Below the pieces are notes generated by a model, which was not told the DNA's origin, made no database searches, and saw only the letters and a list, made by a program, of their open reading frames with translations. Below are positions 1 through 12,271 of a stretch of DNA of 64,000 nt, in pieces; the stretch's first letter is position 1, and each line of letters opens with the position of its first letter. The position numbers were made by a program, and so were the translations under genes. The DNA lies in NCBI GenBank assembly GCA_963573305.1, contig OY754335.1:16283501-16347500 (forward strand), read 5' to 3'. This DNA comes from Pyrrhosoma nymphula (Eukaryota > Arthropoda > Insecta > Odonata > Coenagrionidae).

Positions 1-1470
1 AGAGTATATAAACCTATTACTGAGATTTTAATTACATGCTCTTTTATATCAAATGTGACTGTCAGAGTGGTTAAACATGTCCCAACATATTCCAGTTTTT
101 CTTTGATGATCAAAAAGATAATGAAAGCTGCATTTTAAATTACGAAATAATATTTCTAATACAATATTTATAGTAAGAATGTATACACTTTATAAGACCT
201 CTAATAATATTTCCTGCCTATCTTTATAAAATCCCAAATCCATTTTTCACCTACTTAAAAAAATTGCCGCAACTTTTACTTCTCATTTATTTCTACGCAT
301 GTGAATTAATTTTACTTCTTTTCTCCGGGAAAAAGCTCATTATTTTAGTTCTATTTTTCTCTCTGCTCATTATTTGTCTGTTGAGCTGATTTTAGAGGTA
401 ATCGAATTGCGTGAGCAACCCCTGGGAGAACATCCTAACCAGCGCATGGTCATCAGTGAACCTAACCGCTTCAATGCTTGCACTTCAATACTACACTCAC
501 GTTACCTCTAAAACACCCAGCGTCCAAGGAGGGAGTGAGTTCTTCGCATTCGGCATTACTTGTGCAGCTCACGAACTACAATTGCTTTCAGTTTGTGGTG
601 CTGGTTGCGTTACCAAACAACCGTTTTGCTATCAAAGGAGAAATCCCTCGTGTATGCTATCGTGAACAATCAGCTATCGCGATGAATTTGATGTCATACA
701 ACCCTGAATATTTTAATTTCATTTGCGTAGGAATGGAAATTTATCGAGCTTTTTTTCATTGCCGTTTACAATATGAATTAATTTCACTCCCAATGACAAT
801 TTTTTTCTAGCATTTTTCCATTGCCATTTACGATTTTCCATTGTCATATACGAGTCTTTTTCGAAGCTGTCTCTACTCTCTCTACAAATCAAGGAATCTT
901 AGATCGGAGCTGAGTTGGCCGGCGTTGAAAAATTCTTGACAGTCCTCGTGTTTTGTGTGATGCAGGAAAAAAGAGTCCCGAGACCTAACGTTTCCGGCGC
1001 ATACATTGCTAATGTTGTCGAGGTAATGAATAAATTGGTATACAAATAATTAATGAACCTGCTGGCGTGAGCCCACATGCTGAGCATACATAAAACAAGG
1101 TTGACCTTTGAAAATAATTTACGTGGGTCGAACGTTATCCTGCCCTTTCTACCGAAAAACTGGGTAGAAGGAAATCTAGTGATAAGAAATTATTAGCCAA
1201 AAACATTCTCGTTGCAATACTTGTCAACGAGAAAAAACATCTCGTTGGAATGATAGATCAATTTCTTGCAGAATAATTACAACAAAAAGGGGGCCTGCCT
1301 CCATGCGCCAGAACACTACTTTTCTTGGCAACATAAACTAACACTAATTAAAAATGCTTTCGCCATTCTAGCTCAAGGGGTCATCAGAGGTCGCAAACCC
1401 CTCCACCACGTCAAGGTTGTAGTATACATGGAGGGAAAAGAAAGAGAAATGCCTACGATATCCCTCGACT
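1..1470. other. AT-rich DNA without a recognised gene
   Basis: No reading frame here resembles a known protein family. Short frames between 411 and 810 have no splice context or compositional support. The only item of note is a short open segment at 966-1022 with splice-like edges, listed separately. Confidence 0.6.
966..1022 (+). CDS. possible 57-bp micro-exon, unidentified
   Basis: A segment of exactly 19 codons is bounded on the left by an AG preceded by a T/G-rich stretch (tgtgtgatgcag) and on the right by gtaatg. It is open in frame 0 and reads EKRVPRPNVSGAYIANVVE. Length divisible by three and the two splice-like edges are what is seen. The polypyrimidine tract is weak and the peptide matches no family I recognise. 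A chance occurrence is quite possible in 64 kb. Confidence 0.15.
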
Positions 1471-1547
1471 CATCAATGGGACATGGGTTCTCCACTTAAC
1501 TCCTTGAGAAGAAACTGAGGGGAAACGGAAGAAAAGCAAAATTTCGA

Positions 1548-1885
1548 GTGTGTAAAGGGATAAAAAGTGAGGTGAAGGGTGAGGGGAGGTGGGTGAAATG
1601 CAGAAGTGTTCGTGGGGGATCGTCTCAAAAAGAGAGAAGAAGGTTGCGTGGAAGGAGGGAGAGGGATGCGTTCAGGAGAGTACACGTCGAGGAAAAGGGC
1701 GAAGAAAAACGGGGGCGGAGAAGGGGGGCAGGGGTTAAATTTGGCGTATATCCTCGACCCTTAATTTTCGTGAAAAAAGGGAGCTTCTTTTTTTCCTCAC
1801 TCCCTCTCTCTCCACCCCTCCCCCCCTCTCGCCCTCCTCCACTTGGCAGGGTTTCTTCTTGAAATTGACCTCCCCGTCCCCTCCT
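1548..1885. repeat. strand-switching purine then pyrimidine low-complexity tract
   Basis: From 1548 to about 1735 the plus strand is almost all G and A (GGAAGG, GAGAGG). From about 1786 to 1885 it switches to almost all C and T, with C runs of 6-7. The open frames across it are artefacts of the simple sequence. No gene is supported. Confidence 0.7.
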
Positions 1886-4221
1886 TCTCTCGCACGGCCC
1901 GAAATGTATGCGTGTGGCAGAGTCGTAATTTCCGCACAAGAGGAGCTTGTGTAAAATGAGTTTTGCCACCAGCGGAGGAAGCACTGTCCATCATTTTTGG
2001 TAGATTATGGCGACGAGCAAAATTCTCTCTCTGTCTCCGCCCAGCCTCCACTTCCCCCCCTCGAGGAAATCGTGTCCTCTGTAATATTACCATTTCCTCT
2101 TCCGCCATATTACGCATATCATTACGCGTGCGCGTCAATGTGTTTTGTCTCTCAGTCCGGGAACCGGAGATATATCCCCGAGCAATACTGTGTCCCGCTA
2201 AAAGCGGGTGGGGCATGATTTCGATCAGTTTCTTTCAGCTTGCAAGAGGAATATTTGTGACACTGAATGTTTTATATTTTTCCTTTGAGTCAGAAATCCA
2301 ACAGTAGGCATTAATTTGTGATCATAATTAGCTGTCTATTCTATCCTATATCTACCTATATTCTATGCTATATATAGCAATACAAAACTATATTCTATTC
2401 TACATAAAAATGCAAGAAAAAATCATAAATAGTACCACGGTTTTTTTCAACTCTCATTAATTCTTGATATAATTGGGTAAGAGGAGAAAATAATAAGACG
2501 CGAGCGCACCCACTAAAAGATAATTAATTAGCAATCATTATAGAAAACTAATATCTGTATGTTCTTAGGCTCAACTCCAATGGTAGCACAACTATGGAGG
2601 ATATACTGAGGTTTTCAGAGTACGATTCCACAATTATATCATTTGCATTCAATCTCCTCTTATTTCGCAAAAAATAGGCAATATAATCAATTAATTGACA
2701 CTTATACAATCATTAATTAAGTATTTTAACTCTCTCATTATTTCACCCCTTTGATATTTTAATTGTGAGTACATTCGATTTCAAGGGGGCAAAAACCTAT
2801 CCCAAAATGTCTACAAGACCACGCATTGATATTTTTCATGGCCTATTATCGTGTTTTGCTACAGATTTTCATAAAGATGAACATAAAATCGGTATCAGAA
2901 TAGTATGTACTTCTACCACTACCCAAACGCTTAATCACGGTTGCTTATTTCAAATCCTTAAGTTTCAGCGTCAAATAAATTAGACCTTAGTAGATACTTA
3001 GAAAGATATTTACGATAAAGAAATATCCCACGGCTTAGCTTAAACTCCCACATAGGATATAAGCCTTAGATGCTCAAGATGGCGATATAACCACTCAAAC
3101 AATAATGTTCTATAGTTTAAGCTGCGTTTTACGAAAACATTTTACTTAGGGACTAGGCTACACGGTTGGCTTACAAAAAATAATTAAAAACCTATTGAAA
3201 TTTTCTAAAATTAGTCTCTGGATTTCTGGGAGTAAACAGAGAAATGGCAAGGAAGCGAAATTATTAAGGAAGATACATGACTGAGACAAAAGGGCAAATT
3301 ATAATAAGTTGTAAATATCGAGAAAAAATCTATGTTAACCCTGTGGAAATCAAATGAAAAATAATTCAAAGCCGTGTGGGTTCCACTGTCTCAGATTGAA
3401 AGAAATCGTTGCAGGACGTTTCTCTACTTTTTCTCATGGAAAAGATTTTACATTGCACAAATCGAGAAAATCAGCCCTGGCACTGAGTTTCCAAAAAGGC
3501 AGAATTAATCAAGATCCCAAGCATTATTATCGTTCAGATGCGTAGTAAGTCGGGGGCTGAAATGAGGGAATGCATAAGACAGAAGGAAATGAGTGTACGA
3601 CGTCATCGTCCCCATTCTTTCCCTTCCGTTTTCATGAATTTCCCTCCCAATTTAAACTCATCTCCACTTCCACCCTTCAGAGTTTTCACCCCTCCTGACT
3701 CCTTTTGCCCTTAACTCCCTCTCCACCATCCCCTTACAGGATCCTCCACGGTCCTCCCACTTCCCCGAAAATCTCATCCCGGCTTGCTGCTCCTCTCCAC
3801 CACTCTCAGAGAGAGAGGGAGAAAAATATGAAGATAATCACTGCCAGGAGTGATCTTTCACATCTTATTTTATTTTTACGGATTTTTTCGTCTCTCTTCC
3901 TCTTTTTCCGTGCCCCCTACCTTCATTCCATGAGAAAATAGAGAATTCCGTGGTAAAAAAAGAGGGTGCTGAGGACGAATGGGAAGACGGGAGAGGTATG
4001 GTGGAGGTTGTCCTCCTCCAAGACGGTCCGAGGAGCGTCAGACCTCCCTCTTGCAGCTCCTCTTTCGGGCCTTCCTCCAAGAGGCACTTGAGATTAAAGG
4101 AGGGTGGGAGCCGACAACGATGCTACCACCCTCTCTTGACGACGATCCTTGCGCAAGGAATGGGGATATATATATTACGTTTCGCGAATTCACCATCTTC
4201 GCGTTTTCGAATAATTTATGA
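1886..4221. other. unannotated AT-rich DNA with simple patches
   Basis: A patch near 2341-2405 is built from imperfect ctata/tattcta units. The region 3600-3790 is pyrimidine-rich, with C/T-rich tracts. No coding segment, RNA gene or transposon similarity was recognised in this stretch. Confidence 0.5.
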
Positions 4222-4560
4222 TGGCTCTTTCCTCTAACTCGAAGAAAGTGGGGTGACTAGGGAGGTAAACAAGGCATTCGCCTACTTTTGAAAATCGTTT
4301 CGAGAATATCAAAGCGAATTATTAAATTCTTCAGCCTTGGATTTGCTACATATCACAGAAATATTCTCAACTACGAGAAGCGGGTGTTTACATGTCATTC
4401 TTCTAACGCAAAGAAATAGGGGTGCTGCAAAGGTAAACGAGGTATTTGAGAACTTCTGAGAAAAATTTCAAGCAATATTCATTGCTTCTCATGTCATCAA
4501 AATTCTGTTATTTTCGCAGAAGAATTTCATCTAAGGGAGAAAGGTGTTCGGCAAAAGAAA
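4222..4560. repeat. diverged tandem duplication, period about 168 bp
   Basis: Two adjacent units align over most of their length. The first runs from about 4222 (ctctttcctctaactcgaag) and the second from about 4390 (tcattcttctaacgcaaag). The shared ggtaaac words lie at 4264 and 4432, 168 bp apart, and the matching aatattc/agaaatattct and aaattcttc words keep the same spacing. The copies differ by many substitutions, so the duplication is old. It encodes nothing recognisable. Confidence 0.55.
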
Positions 4561-6359
4561 GTTGGACAAATTAGGAAACAGATGTGATTAGCGCTCAGAT
4601 GTGGTTCCACAAATGGGGCCTCTGAAATTTTACCTAGCTTATTTATTTTTCTTGACTGCAATTTTAGATGCCACAGCTGGTTATCATAAATTCAAAATAT
4701 CAAGTGACAATGCTTTGTTTACAACGTGAGCGTTTGGAAATACAACTGCTGCCAGTTCAGCAGGCTTTACAATAAAAGACCTAAAACTCTAATGTATTGT
4801 GATAAATAGTTCGGTGAGAAGCAACTATCCGTGAATTTTAATGCTATATACAACGGCTATAGTCGAGTAAGGCAGAATATACCACTAATTATATAAAAAT
4901 ATGCCGTCAATCAAGTCGTCATCGTTGTGAAGTTCATACTGATAAAATTACTTTGAAAGCCCTTTCTTCTTGGTCATGGTATTATGCGTACTTGTTGTAA
5001 GCCATATTGCATTTTGTCTTCAAGCTGATTCTTGGAGAGATATTGAAACAATGTATCTCAAAGAATTGCTATACACAAAGGACTTGCACATCATACGCTC
5101 TCATAACAGTAAAATCAAAACAGACTTTCAAGCAAACATTGGCTAAAACACCGTTTGCAGGAAGCTCACTTTACCCTTACATTACATATACCTTCCTATA
5201 GTTAAAAGAGTCACTTAAATAGCTTAATAGAAACCTTTGAAAATCATGCCTTAAACCCTATTTATTTCAACCTCCGGCCAATAACATGTTGTTAATCATG
5301 CAAATAAATGAAAAAACCATATTCTCGTCAGCTGATTATAGGAAGAATGATTCAGGGGGATTATAGTGTCAGGGAATGAAAACATGTTCACGTAATCTAA
5401 TTGAACTAAATAAAAATGGTTAAATTGAAATTTCAAACCTCTAATATGTTTCCATCTCTGCGCAACGGAACTGAAGCCTCTGACACCATCATGACGTAGT
5501 TGATGACTCCTAAATACAATGTGTTAGTGCATATTCCCATAAACTTGTTTTAACTATTTTAGTTAACTTTTGAATGAATTTATTAATAATTTACGAAATA
5601 TTGATCCGTTATTTTCTCTCTTTGTAACCTTTTAGAAAAGAAATGGAAATTTTTGAGAGTTTAGACAAGTAGTTCAAGCGATGAGAAACGTATAAACTCA
5701 TAGATCGAAGATTTTCATTACGCAATTCATGAATGCGATTGATTCATGTTGCCCCAACAAAGGAGAGGAAGATAGGACGAGGTGAAAGGGAAGAGTGAAC
5801 GAGGAAAAAATGATGAATGTGAAATTAGGGGAGAAAAATTAAAGAAGAGGAAGAAGAAAGAAAAGGAGTGGAGGTCTGAGAGTGCGGAGGGTTTGGAGAC
5901 ACGAGGGGATTTGGAAAAGGAGGGAAAAAAGCATTCACTTCTTTCCCCAGCCCTTCCACCAATTTTTAGGTGGGAATATATTTTTTCAGGTGAGGAACGA
6001 AGAAGAAGATATTTCTTTTGATTTTATCAAAAAAAAACTCGGGAATAAATATGCAAGTATTCTCAAAGGTTAGCTGGTAGTAGGGAAGGGCAAATGAGGA
6101 AAAAATTTAAGATTATTCCGAATTTTTTCATTCGTTCGCCTCCCTCTTGGTTTGAGACGATGACGTTGATCTGTATTTTATGAAAAACTTTTAGACATGG
6201 CAGCGCACTAGGTCTCGGAGGAGGAACCCGAGATGAGCTTAAAAAATAAGGAAATGGACGGAAATTAAAAAAATAAAGGAATGGACGAAAAAAAAGTAAT
6301 GCATTGCTTCCATATTATTTAATTTTTTATTTTTCGATTTAAACCCCTGCTGGCTTTCA
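4561..6359. other. AT-rich DNA, with purine-rich tract 5760-5935
   Basis: No gene or transposon is recognised. From 5760 to about 5935 the plus strand is a long G+A tract, and the frames across it give lysine/glutamate/arginine-rich simple translations that I do not regard as genes. Confidence 0.5.
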
Positions 6360-6790
6360 GGGACGGAAACTCCTCCTCCAGTTTTTTTTTCGGGTAAGGG
6401 CGCCTGGGATTTGAAGGATAAGGAGACGTATGTGCGTCTCGCTTGGAAAGAGCTGAGGCGGAGTTGGAAAATCTCTTCAGACGCCGCCGAAATCAGACGG
6501 AACGGAAAAATGGCGGAAGGGAAGGTTGGCTCGTGAACATGTTTGCGTTTTATTCCTGCCCCACTCAAGCTCTTATAAAAGGCTCTTCCGTGAGACGGAC
6601 GATGAAGCATTGACTGAGCGATGCTGGGGAAGGAGTCGGCAGCACGCGGGAAGGTCCCCGGCGTGCCGCGCTCCCTCCGAGTTGGGATTAAACTGATTGA
6701 GTTGAAGCGAGCTCCCGCGTCTGGAGAAAAAGGAGCGGAAGTGTAACTTCACGTCGCTGACGTTCTTCCTCCCCCCCCCCCGTCACCCAT
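6360..6790. promoter_or_regulatory. GC/CpG-rich island with TATA box (candidate core promoter)
   Basis: The island stands out from AT-rich flanks and contains many CpG dinucleotides (gccgccga, gcacgcggg, cgtgccgcgctc). A consensus TATAAAAG lies at 6574-6581 on the plus strand. Around 30-35 bp downstream there is a gcattg that could serve as a weak initiator. Two TGACGT/CACGTCG half-sites resembling cAMP-response elements lie at about 6745-6765. The island ends in a run of about 11 C at 6771-6781. No downstream frame is recognisable as a protein, so the function is inferred from composition and the TATA word alone. Confidence 0.3.
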
Positions 6791-8660
6791 TGTCACATTT
6801 CTCCCTGTTGAATCAAAACAGAAGTGAAGACTACAGACAAGGCGGAAGGTCTACTTCATCCCCGTGTTCCCACGCGAGATATCATGACTCTCTCAGACCA
6901 AATTTGCGTCCTTTCAAATTTGTTTTTGCCACTCAAATCTGAAAATCCTTATCGAATGCCAAGATCTTTGCACGTCTCTACGATGTTCGAAGGCCTGAGT
7001 GCAGCAGGGAAATGTCAATGGAATGCGTACGTATTGCACGTAACATCTGGTTTATTAAATGTACAGAAAAAAAATTTACATGAAAGAATGAACATGCACC
7101 GTCATTGGGTACTCTACCAATATTATTAGAGGGAGTTTTAAGGAAATTAAATTATTGGTGGTCTTCTATCTCAGTTAATAAAAAAATACTAAAATGGTCT
7201 AGTTTGATTAGCAAAATCAACACCCTGACAGACACTTTATCAATGTCTCGATTCACACAATGACCGTGGGAATAAGTGAATAATAAAAATATCACTTATC
7301 AAGGAAATCTATAATTTTTAGAATAAATTTTCTTCGTATATTTACGATAATTGACTGATCATATTGTTAGTGATTCCCAATTAACAATTGGCATTATGCC
7401 TTAGTTAGTAACTCATGATGGGTAAAAGTTATGAACGGTAAATTCTAAACGAATGAACAACATACCACGATTTTTTCTCATCATTTAGTTCCGTATGATT
7501 TGCTGTTGAACTTGAAGTATATAAAATAATGGAATGAGCTTATTTAAGTATAATTCGGGGGTGAAACTCACGCAATCTGGACTTCTTTCATATTTGCAGA
7601 AGCACCATAGGATTCGCATGCAGAAAAAATACTCAGCACACGGGAACTAGTTTTATATAACCTCGTAAAAACTAATCGCTGATTTATTATCGGGCCGCCG
7701 TTTCCTTCACAAGGGCGATCAATCATTTCGGCATCCTTAAACGTCCACTCAAAATCGTACGTGAGATAACCTACATCTGGATATCACTTATCGCACTGAC
7801 TTAAGTTTCCCCTTGTCTTTTAATACTTCGCAGATAGCTATTGGGTTTAATCAGGCCTTTTGAAAGGACTAGCATTAAATTACTTTGCAGAATTAAGAAC
7901 ACAGTAAAAATTCAAATTGACATTGGCGTTGGGATATGTGTTTACGGAAATACGTTACCCGCAAGAATTCCGGTCGTGAGAATATTTCCTGATTTTTTTT
8001 TAGAGTTCAGACTATATCATTGCCGTAATCTTCAAGCAATACATTTTTTTAAAGGGAAATCAGCTAGGGTGTTCATACTGAAGCAATTAAAAAATATGTG
8101 GGGTACTTTTTTTAGGTGCTCTTACGGCTTTAGACAAACATCTGGGAAAGTTTGCATTGACATAAAAATAAAAACTCATACGCATTAGCAAATGAATAAA
8201 CTAACGGTCCATTAATTCAAGTAATTAGGGAAAAAAGAGTGAATTAGCATCGGGTATATTTCATTTTTCGTACGTTACTTTCCATAGTTGATGACACACG
8301 TGTCTTAAAAATGGAAAATCTTACTTAGCTTACTGCTACCAAAATTTGAACGTTGCCACTTCAATTTAAAATGTCACCTTAAAGACCTCTTAGGTATTTA
8401 ATGATGCTGAAGGAAAACGATTGAGGAAAACTGACGACTGCATTGATATTTTCCGAAAAACTCAACGTTAACAACGGAAGGAGCAAGTTAAAATAATTGG
8501 AAGTTGCATTAATACAACAGTTTTTAATGAATATCAAACAGTATATAAATTTCAATTCATGTTACCTATAACCATTCCCTAGCACCGCTCTTTAAGATAC
8601 CCATTTTAAATTTGTAATTTATACCTTTTGAATCGGTGTACCCTCTGTTTTCTCAGGAAT
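6791..8660. other. AT-rich DNA without a recognised gene
   Basis: Open frames up to about 115 codons occur (for example 7841-8188), but they have ordinary AT-rich random composition, no splice-site framing and no recognised motif. I see nothing else here. Confidence 0.5.
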
Positions 8661-8843
8661 ACATTTCGTAGTCTGTGATATCCTTCCCTTAATAGTTCTC
8701 GTTGGTAGTTGAAGTTAACACTCACCGATGCCTCTAGAAATGCAAGAAAAGTATCCAGGCATCTTAAAGAAGCACTTGTCTCACTTTATTCATGATATAA
8801 TATGACGACTGGGCGTCGGACGTGGCTACGATTACTGCCCAAC

Positions 8844-8907
8844 CCCTCTCGAGTCTCCGGCCATTATGACGGCAATGAAACCCGATGCTTGCCGGGGACT
8901 CGGAGGG
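8844..8907. repeat. imperfect inverted repeat, 17-18 bp arms
   Basis: The arm at 8844-8861 (ccctctcgagtctccggc) is nearly the reverse complement of 8891-8907 (gccggggactcggaggg), with a loop of about 29 bp. It sits in a local GC-rich island and directly precedes a LINE-like tail. It may belong to the same interspersed element. Confidence 0.4.
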
Positions 8908-8922
8908 TCATGTTACAACTGT

Positions 8923-9060
8923 AACAATATAAATAATAATAACTTTATTGAGAACCTGGGATCTATGTCCCCTAGGTTCTAATGGAATACATGCAACATG
9001 CATTATATAAGATTGTACAGAGCTTTGGCCGGGAGTAGAACAATAAAAATGTTTCTGTAA
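8923..9060 (-). mobile_element. possible LINE 3' end (minus strand)
   Basis: Read on the minus strand, the segment ends with an AATAAAG word (complement at 8943-8949) followed by a (TTA)n microsatellite tail at about 8927-8942. That is the usual 3' architecture of several insect LINE groups. No coding similarity is left, so the clade cannot be named and the assignment is tentative. Confidence 0.3.
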
Positions 9061-9984
9061 CAAAAAGCATCTGAGAGGCTACTGTACCACAGTATCGATT
9101 TATATAGCATAATATCGTGTAACACAACCTTTTGAAATATCAAAGATTTTATGCGAAATCCGTGTGGCATTAAGTGTGTGGCATATAGTGTGCCATTAAG
9201 CCAGAAATAATTGCTTGATAACAATACAATTGGCATTTTGCCAATCAAAGGTTGACGGACTACTACTCACTCCGTAATTGCCTCTTTTTCGGTCTTCCTG
9301 CAAATCAGCGTGCGTCCCACGTATTTTCATTCCATCTCAAATTTGGATCTTATTTCCCTATCCTCGCTCATCTAAGACTCCCCCCCCCCTCCCATTCAGA
9401 CCTAATATTCTAATTGTCTCTAATCACTTGCTCATTCACTCATGCCTCTCCCGTTTCCTAGTTTCCTGCAGTAACATCCATTCCTCTATAATAAATAATA
9501 AATTTACTACTCCAAATTTCTTAAATGTACAACTTTAGTAACAACAATGAAGGAGCTTAAGGTAGCTTCAGTGGTTAAACACCAGTGTGGAAGCTACCAT
9601 CCTTGAATTTAATGCAATGCTAGTCACACCAATAATCAATTTTAAATACATTATAAATATATATCATTAAATATGACACGTGGCGAAAACATATCATGCA
9701 AAGAAATGTAGATACAAGAAGAGATAAATAAGAGCATATAAGAAATTATTTTTGCTACATGTTCATTTCAGAAACTGACAAATAGACAAAAATATAACTT
9801 TGAGACAAAAATATAACTTTTTTCTTTAGACGAAAGAATGCAATAGTAAATATATATATAATCACACACTTCAAAAAAGAACATTTATATCATGATGGGA
9901 TAACAACCATTCTTTAGCCTTTTTACAAAAATTATTTATACTCTTTATCTGTTTTTTGAACAAGGTAAATTGTTAATAACAATA

Positions 9985-10080
9985 AGGCCCTAAATATGAT
10001 AAAAAGCCTTAATGCATGTATATGATATGAAATATGATGCCATAGGCCCTAAATATGATAAAAAAATTTTAGGCCCTAAA
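9985..10080 (+). repeat. short direct repeats of an AGGCCCTAAA motif
   Basis: The 20-base word ggccctaaatatgataaaaa occurs at 9986-10005 and again at 10045-10064. A third partial copy, aggccctaaa, lies at 10071-10080. Nothing is encoded here. The function is unknown. Confidence 0.6.
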
Positions 10081-10778
10081 ATCATCTTTTACATAAAGAA
10101 AGATTAGGCTTATGGATGAAAAAATATATCGTGTCTAGCTCACGCACTAGTAATGTTATATTTTTTAAAGTTGCACCTTCCATGGATAGGTAATACTAGT
10201 TCTCTTGGAAGGCAATTTTCTCATTACGTTATAAAATACGCCGTTGGCTGTGAAAAACAAAGAGCTAATGTGGCTTATCTACATCTGAGTTTTCCTTAAT
10301 TTTAGCTTTGCTACTGGTAAGTTTCTTAATTGAAATCGAACGAAAATTTGTGGAGTAAGTTGGTGTCTGTCCTAGCTCCTCTGATTAAAATTCTCAATGC
10401 ATTATCTCGGAGGGCTTTCGAAATATCTTTTTGCGTGCACGGAGAAAATTTGTGTTCTGGAGTTGATGTGACAACTGGTTAAATCCTGCATTCCCGCTCT
10501 CACTGGCTATTTTAAACAATTGCAATGACACACCAGCCTCGGAAGAATAAACTCAGTGAGCTTTCACAATTCCTAATGTAAAGACGAAATTTGTTCGTCA
10601 TTTAAGGAACGTTGACATTATTGGCGAAATAACCTCAGGAAAAATATTTGAATGAACTAATGTAAATAGAACGTAGCGGAAGTTTTAGATTAAAAAAATA
10701 TCAGGAGTAAGATTGACGGGAGTAATGGTAATTACTTCTGGCAGGGCCTAGGTAGGTTGAAGGGCAAGAGAGTGATAG

Positions 10779-10977
10779 AAAGACAGTCCCGCAGAGCCTG
10801 AAAACCAGCAAAGCGACTGTAAAGAGACGTCAGAGTCCTTCAATGGTACATCTAAAGTGTTGTTGTCACGTAAAAAGACACTTGAAAAAGGCAACGAAAA
10901 CAGCTTCAGTTGTAAACTACCAGACATTACGGTCATAATAAAAGAATCACAATTACCAGCTGCACAAGGGGAAACAG
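10779..10977 (+). pseudogene. coding-like segment, unidentified
   Basis: After two adjacent stops (10773-10778) a frame stays open for about 65 codons to a TGA near 10977. The translation has a natural-looking mix of Ser, Lys, Glu, Thr and Asn, unlike the Phe/Leu/Ile-rich junk typical of this window. It includes LPDITVIIKESQLPAAQGE. The opposite strand is also open for about 80 codons. No splice donor follows, and I recognise no family. It could be a terminal exon, a pseudogene fragment or chance. Confidence 0.2.
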
Positions 10978-10993
10978 ATTGATTTTGGTCCAA

Positions 10994-12260
10994 GAAGCGT
11001 CCCCTAATATTTAAATTTAGAAAAACCTAGATATATTGATCTTGTTTCCCGGAATTTAGGGATCCTTTCGATTTATTCTCTTACTACAGGTTTATTTAGC
11101 AAAATGATTGGATGAGCGAGAGAAATATTTGTAAAAGAACAAATGAAAAAATTGAGAGCTTGGATGGCCAGAAAATATTACTTTCGGAAGGATAGAATCT
11201 GCGCGGGGCATCTGTGGAGTTAGTTCTGACTCAAGTAAAACTTGGAGAGATAAGCACACGCAGAAATGGAATGGGTACTTTGAATGATAGAGAATATGCT
11301 GGTTGGATAAGACACGAAGATACGGGAACTAAGCGGTTAACATTGAGCGATGGACTGTCCTTCATTTTCCGATAACCTGACGAATTTTTACCTCACCAGC
11401 AGAAGCTTACGAAATAAACGAAATAAGGGTTCTTCTCTATATCGCACTAATGTGCACTTGCGGGTGACTCCGTATAAGGTTATACCGTGGCTAGTCCCGG
11501 TATCCTCAAAACTTTCTGACTTCCTTTGGATGATTGTGGATTCATTGCGCTTTCCGTCAGTCACCATTCACTAATTCCCGCCTTTTCACTAACAATAAGA
11601 TCGATAGTGAATTACATCTCATTGCCAGTTCACTGCAATTTCTCTCTCGATCGATTACACTAGAATTTATTATGACAGTCCATATGCCTTGGATTGAGTA
11701 GACGGTGTATGCAAGGCTTTCTTTTTATTTCATCACCATCTGCTACTCTACCGATTGGTGGACAGTTTATAAGGGGTAGTCTCTAGATAAACTATCCAAT
11801 TTCGTGGTAAGTTCTATTAATAATTCTATGCAGTGCGTTGAAAGGGGGAATATTACTAATTATAATTACATCTTGAACATTCACCTACTCAGGAATGTAA
11901 TACAACACATACTACTCCCCTAGCTGTACGAAGGAGAAATAACATATATTTAAGTAGCTTCATGTAGGCACGTATTTTTGGAGTAATATGGATCACATAC
12001 TGAAATTAATGTGTACTAGCAGACCTGCTTCCTGCTTTGCAGGCAGTCTCTGTCTGCTGTGCTCTTGAGGTGAACTTGGTGTTTTTCTTTTTCTTTTGCA
12101 CTACTCAAGTGGAAGCAGAGGGAAATGTGGCTAAGTGAGTGTATATGTTTCCCAAAAATGAAAAAAAATTGAGAATAGTTTTTCTTCCCCAAAACAGAAA
12201 TTGCATTGTTTTAAGCCTTCCCATCCCATGCAAACTTGAGAGAGAAATAAGGTGGCGCGA
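10994..12260. other. no recognised gene
   Basis: The stretch is AT-rich. A small cluster of cct/gca words at 12020-12065 is imperfectly repeated. I see no coding segment or element here. Confidence 0.5.
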
Positions 12261-12271
12261 ACTTGAGGCGC

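Noticed and set aside
411..810. Overlapping short frames near the left end
   Set aside because: No splice signals, no recognised domains, and the composition is unlike the exon candidates.
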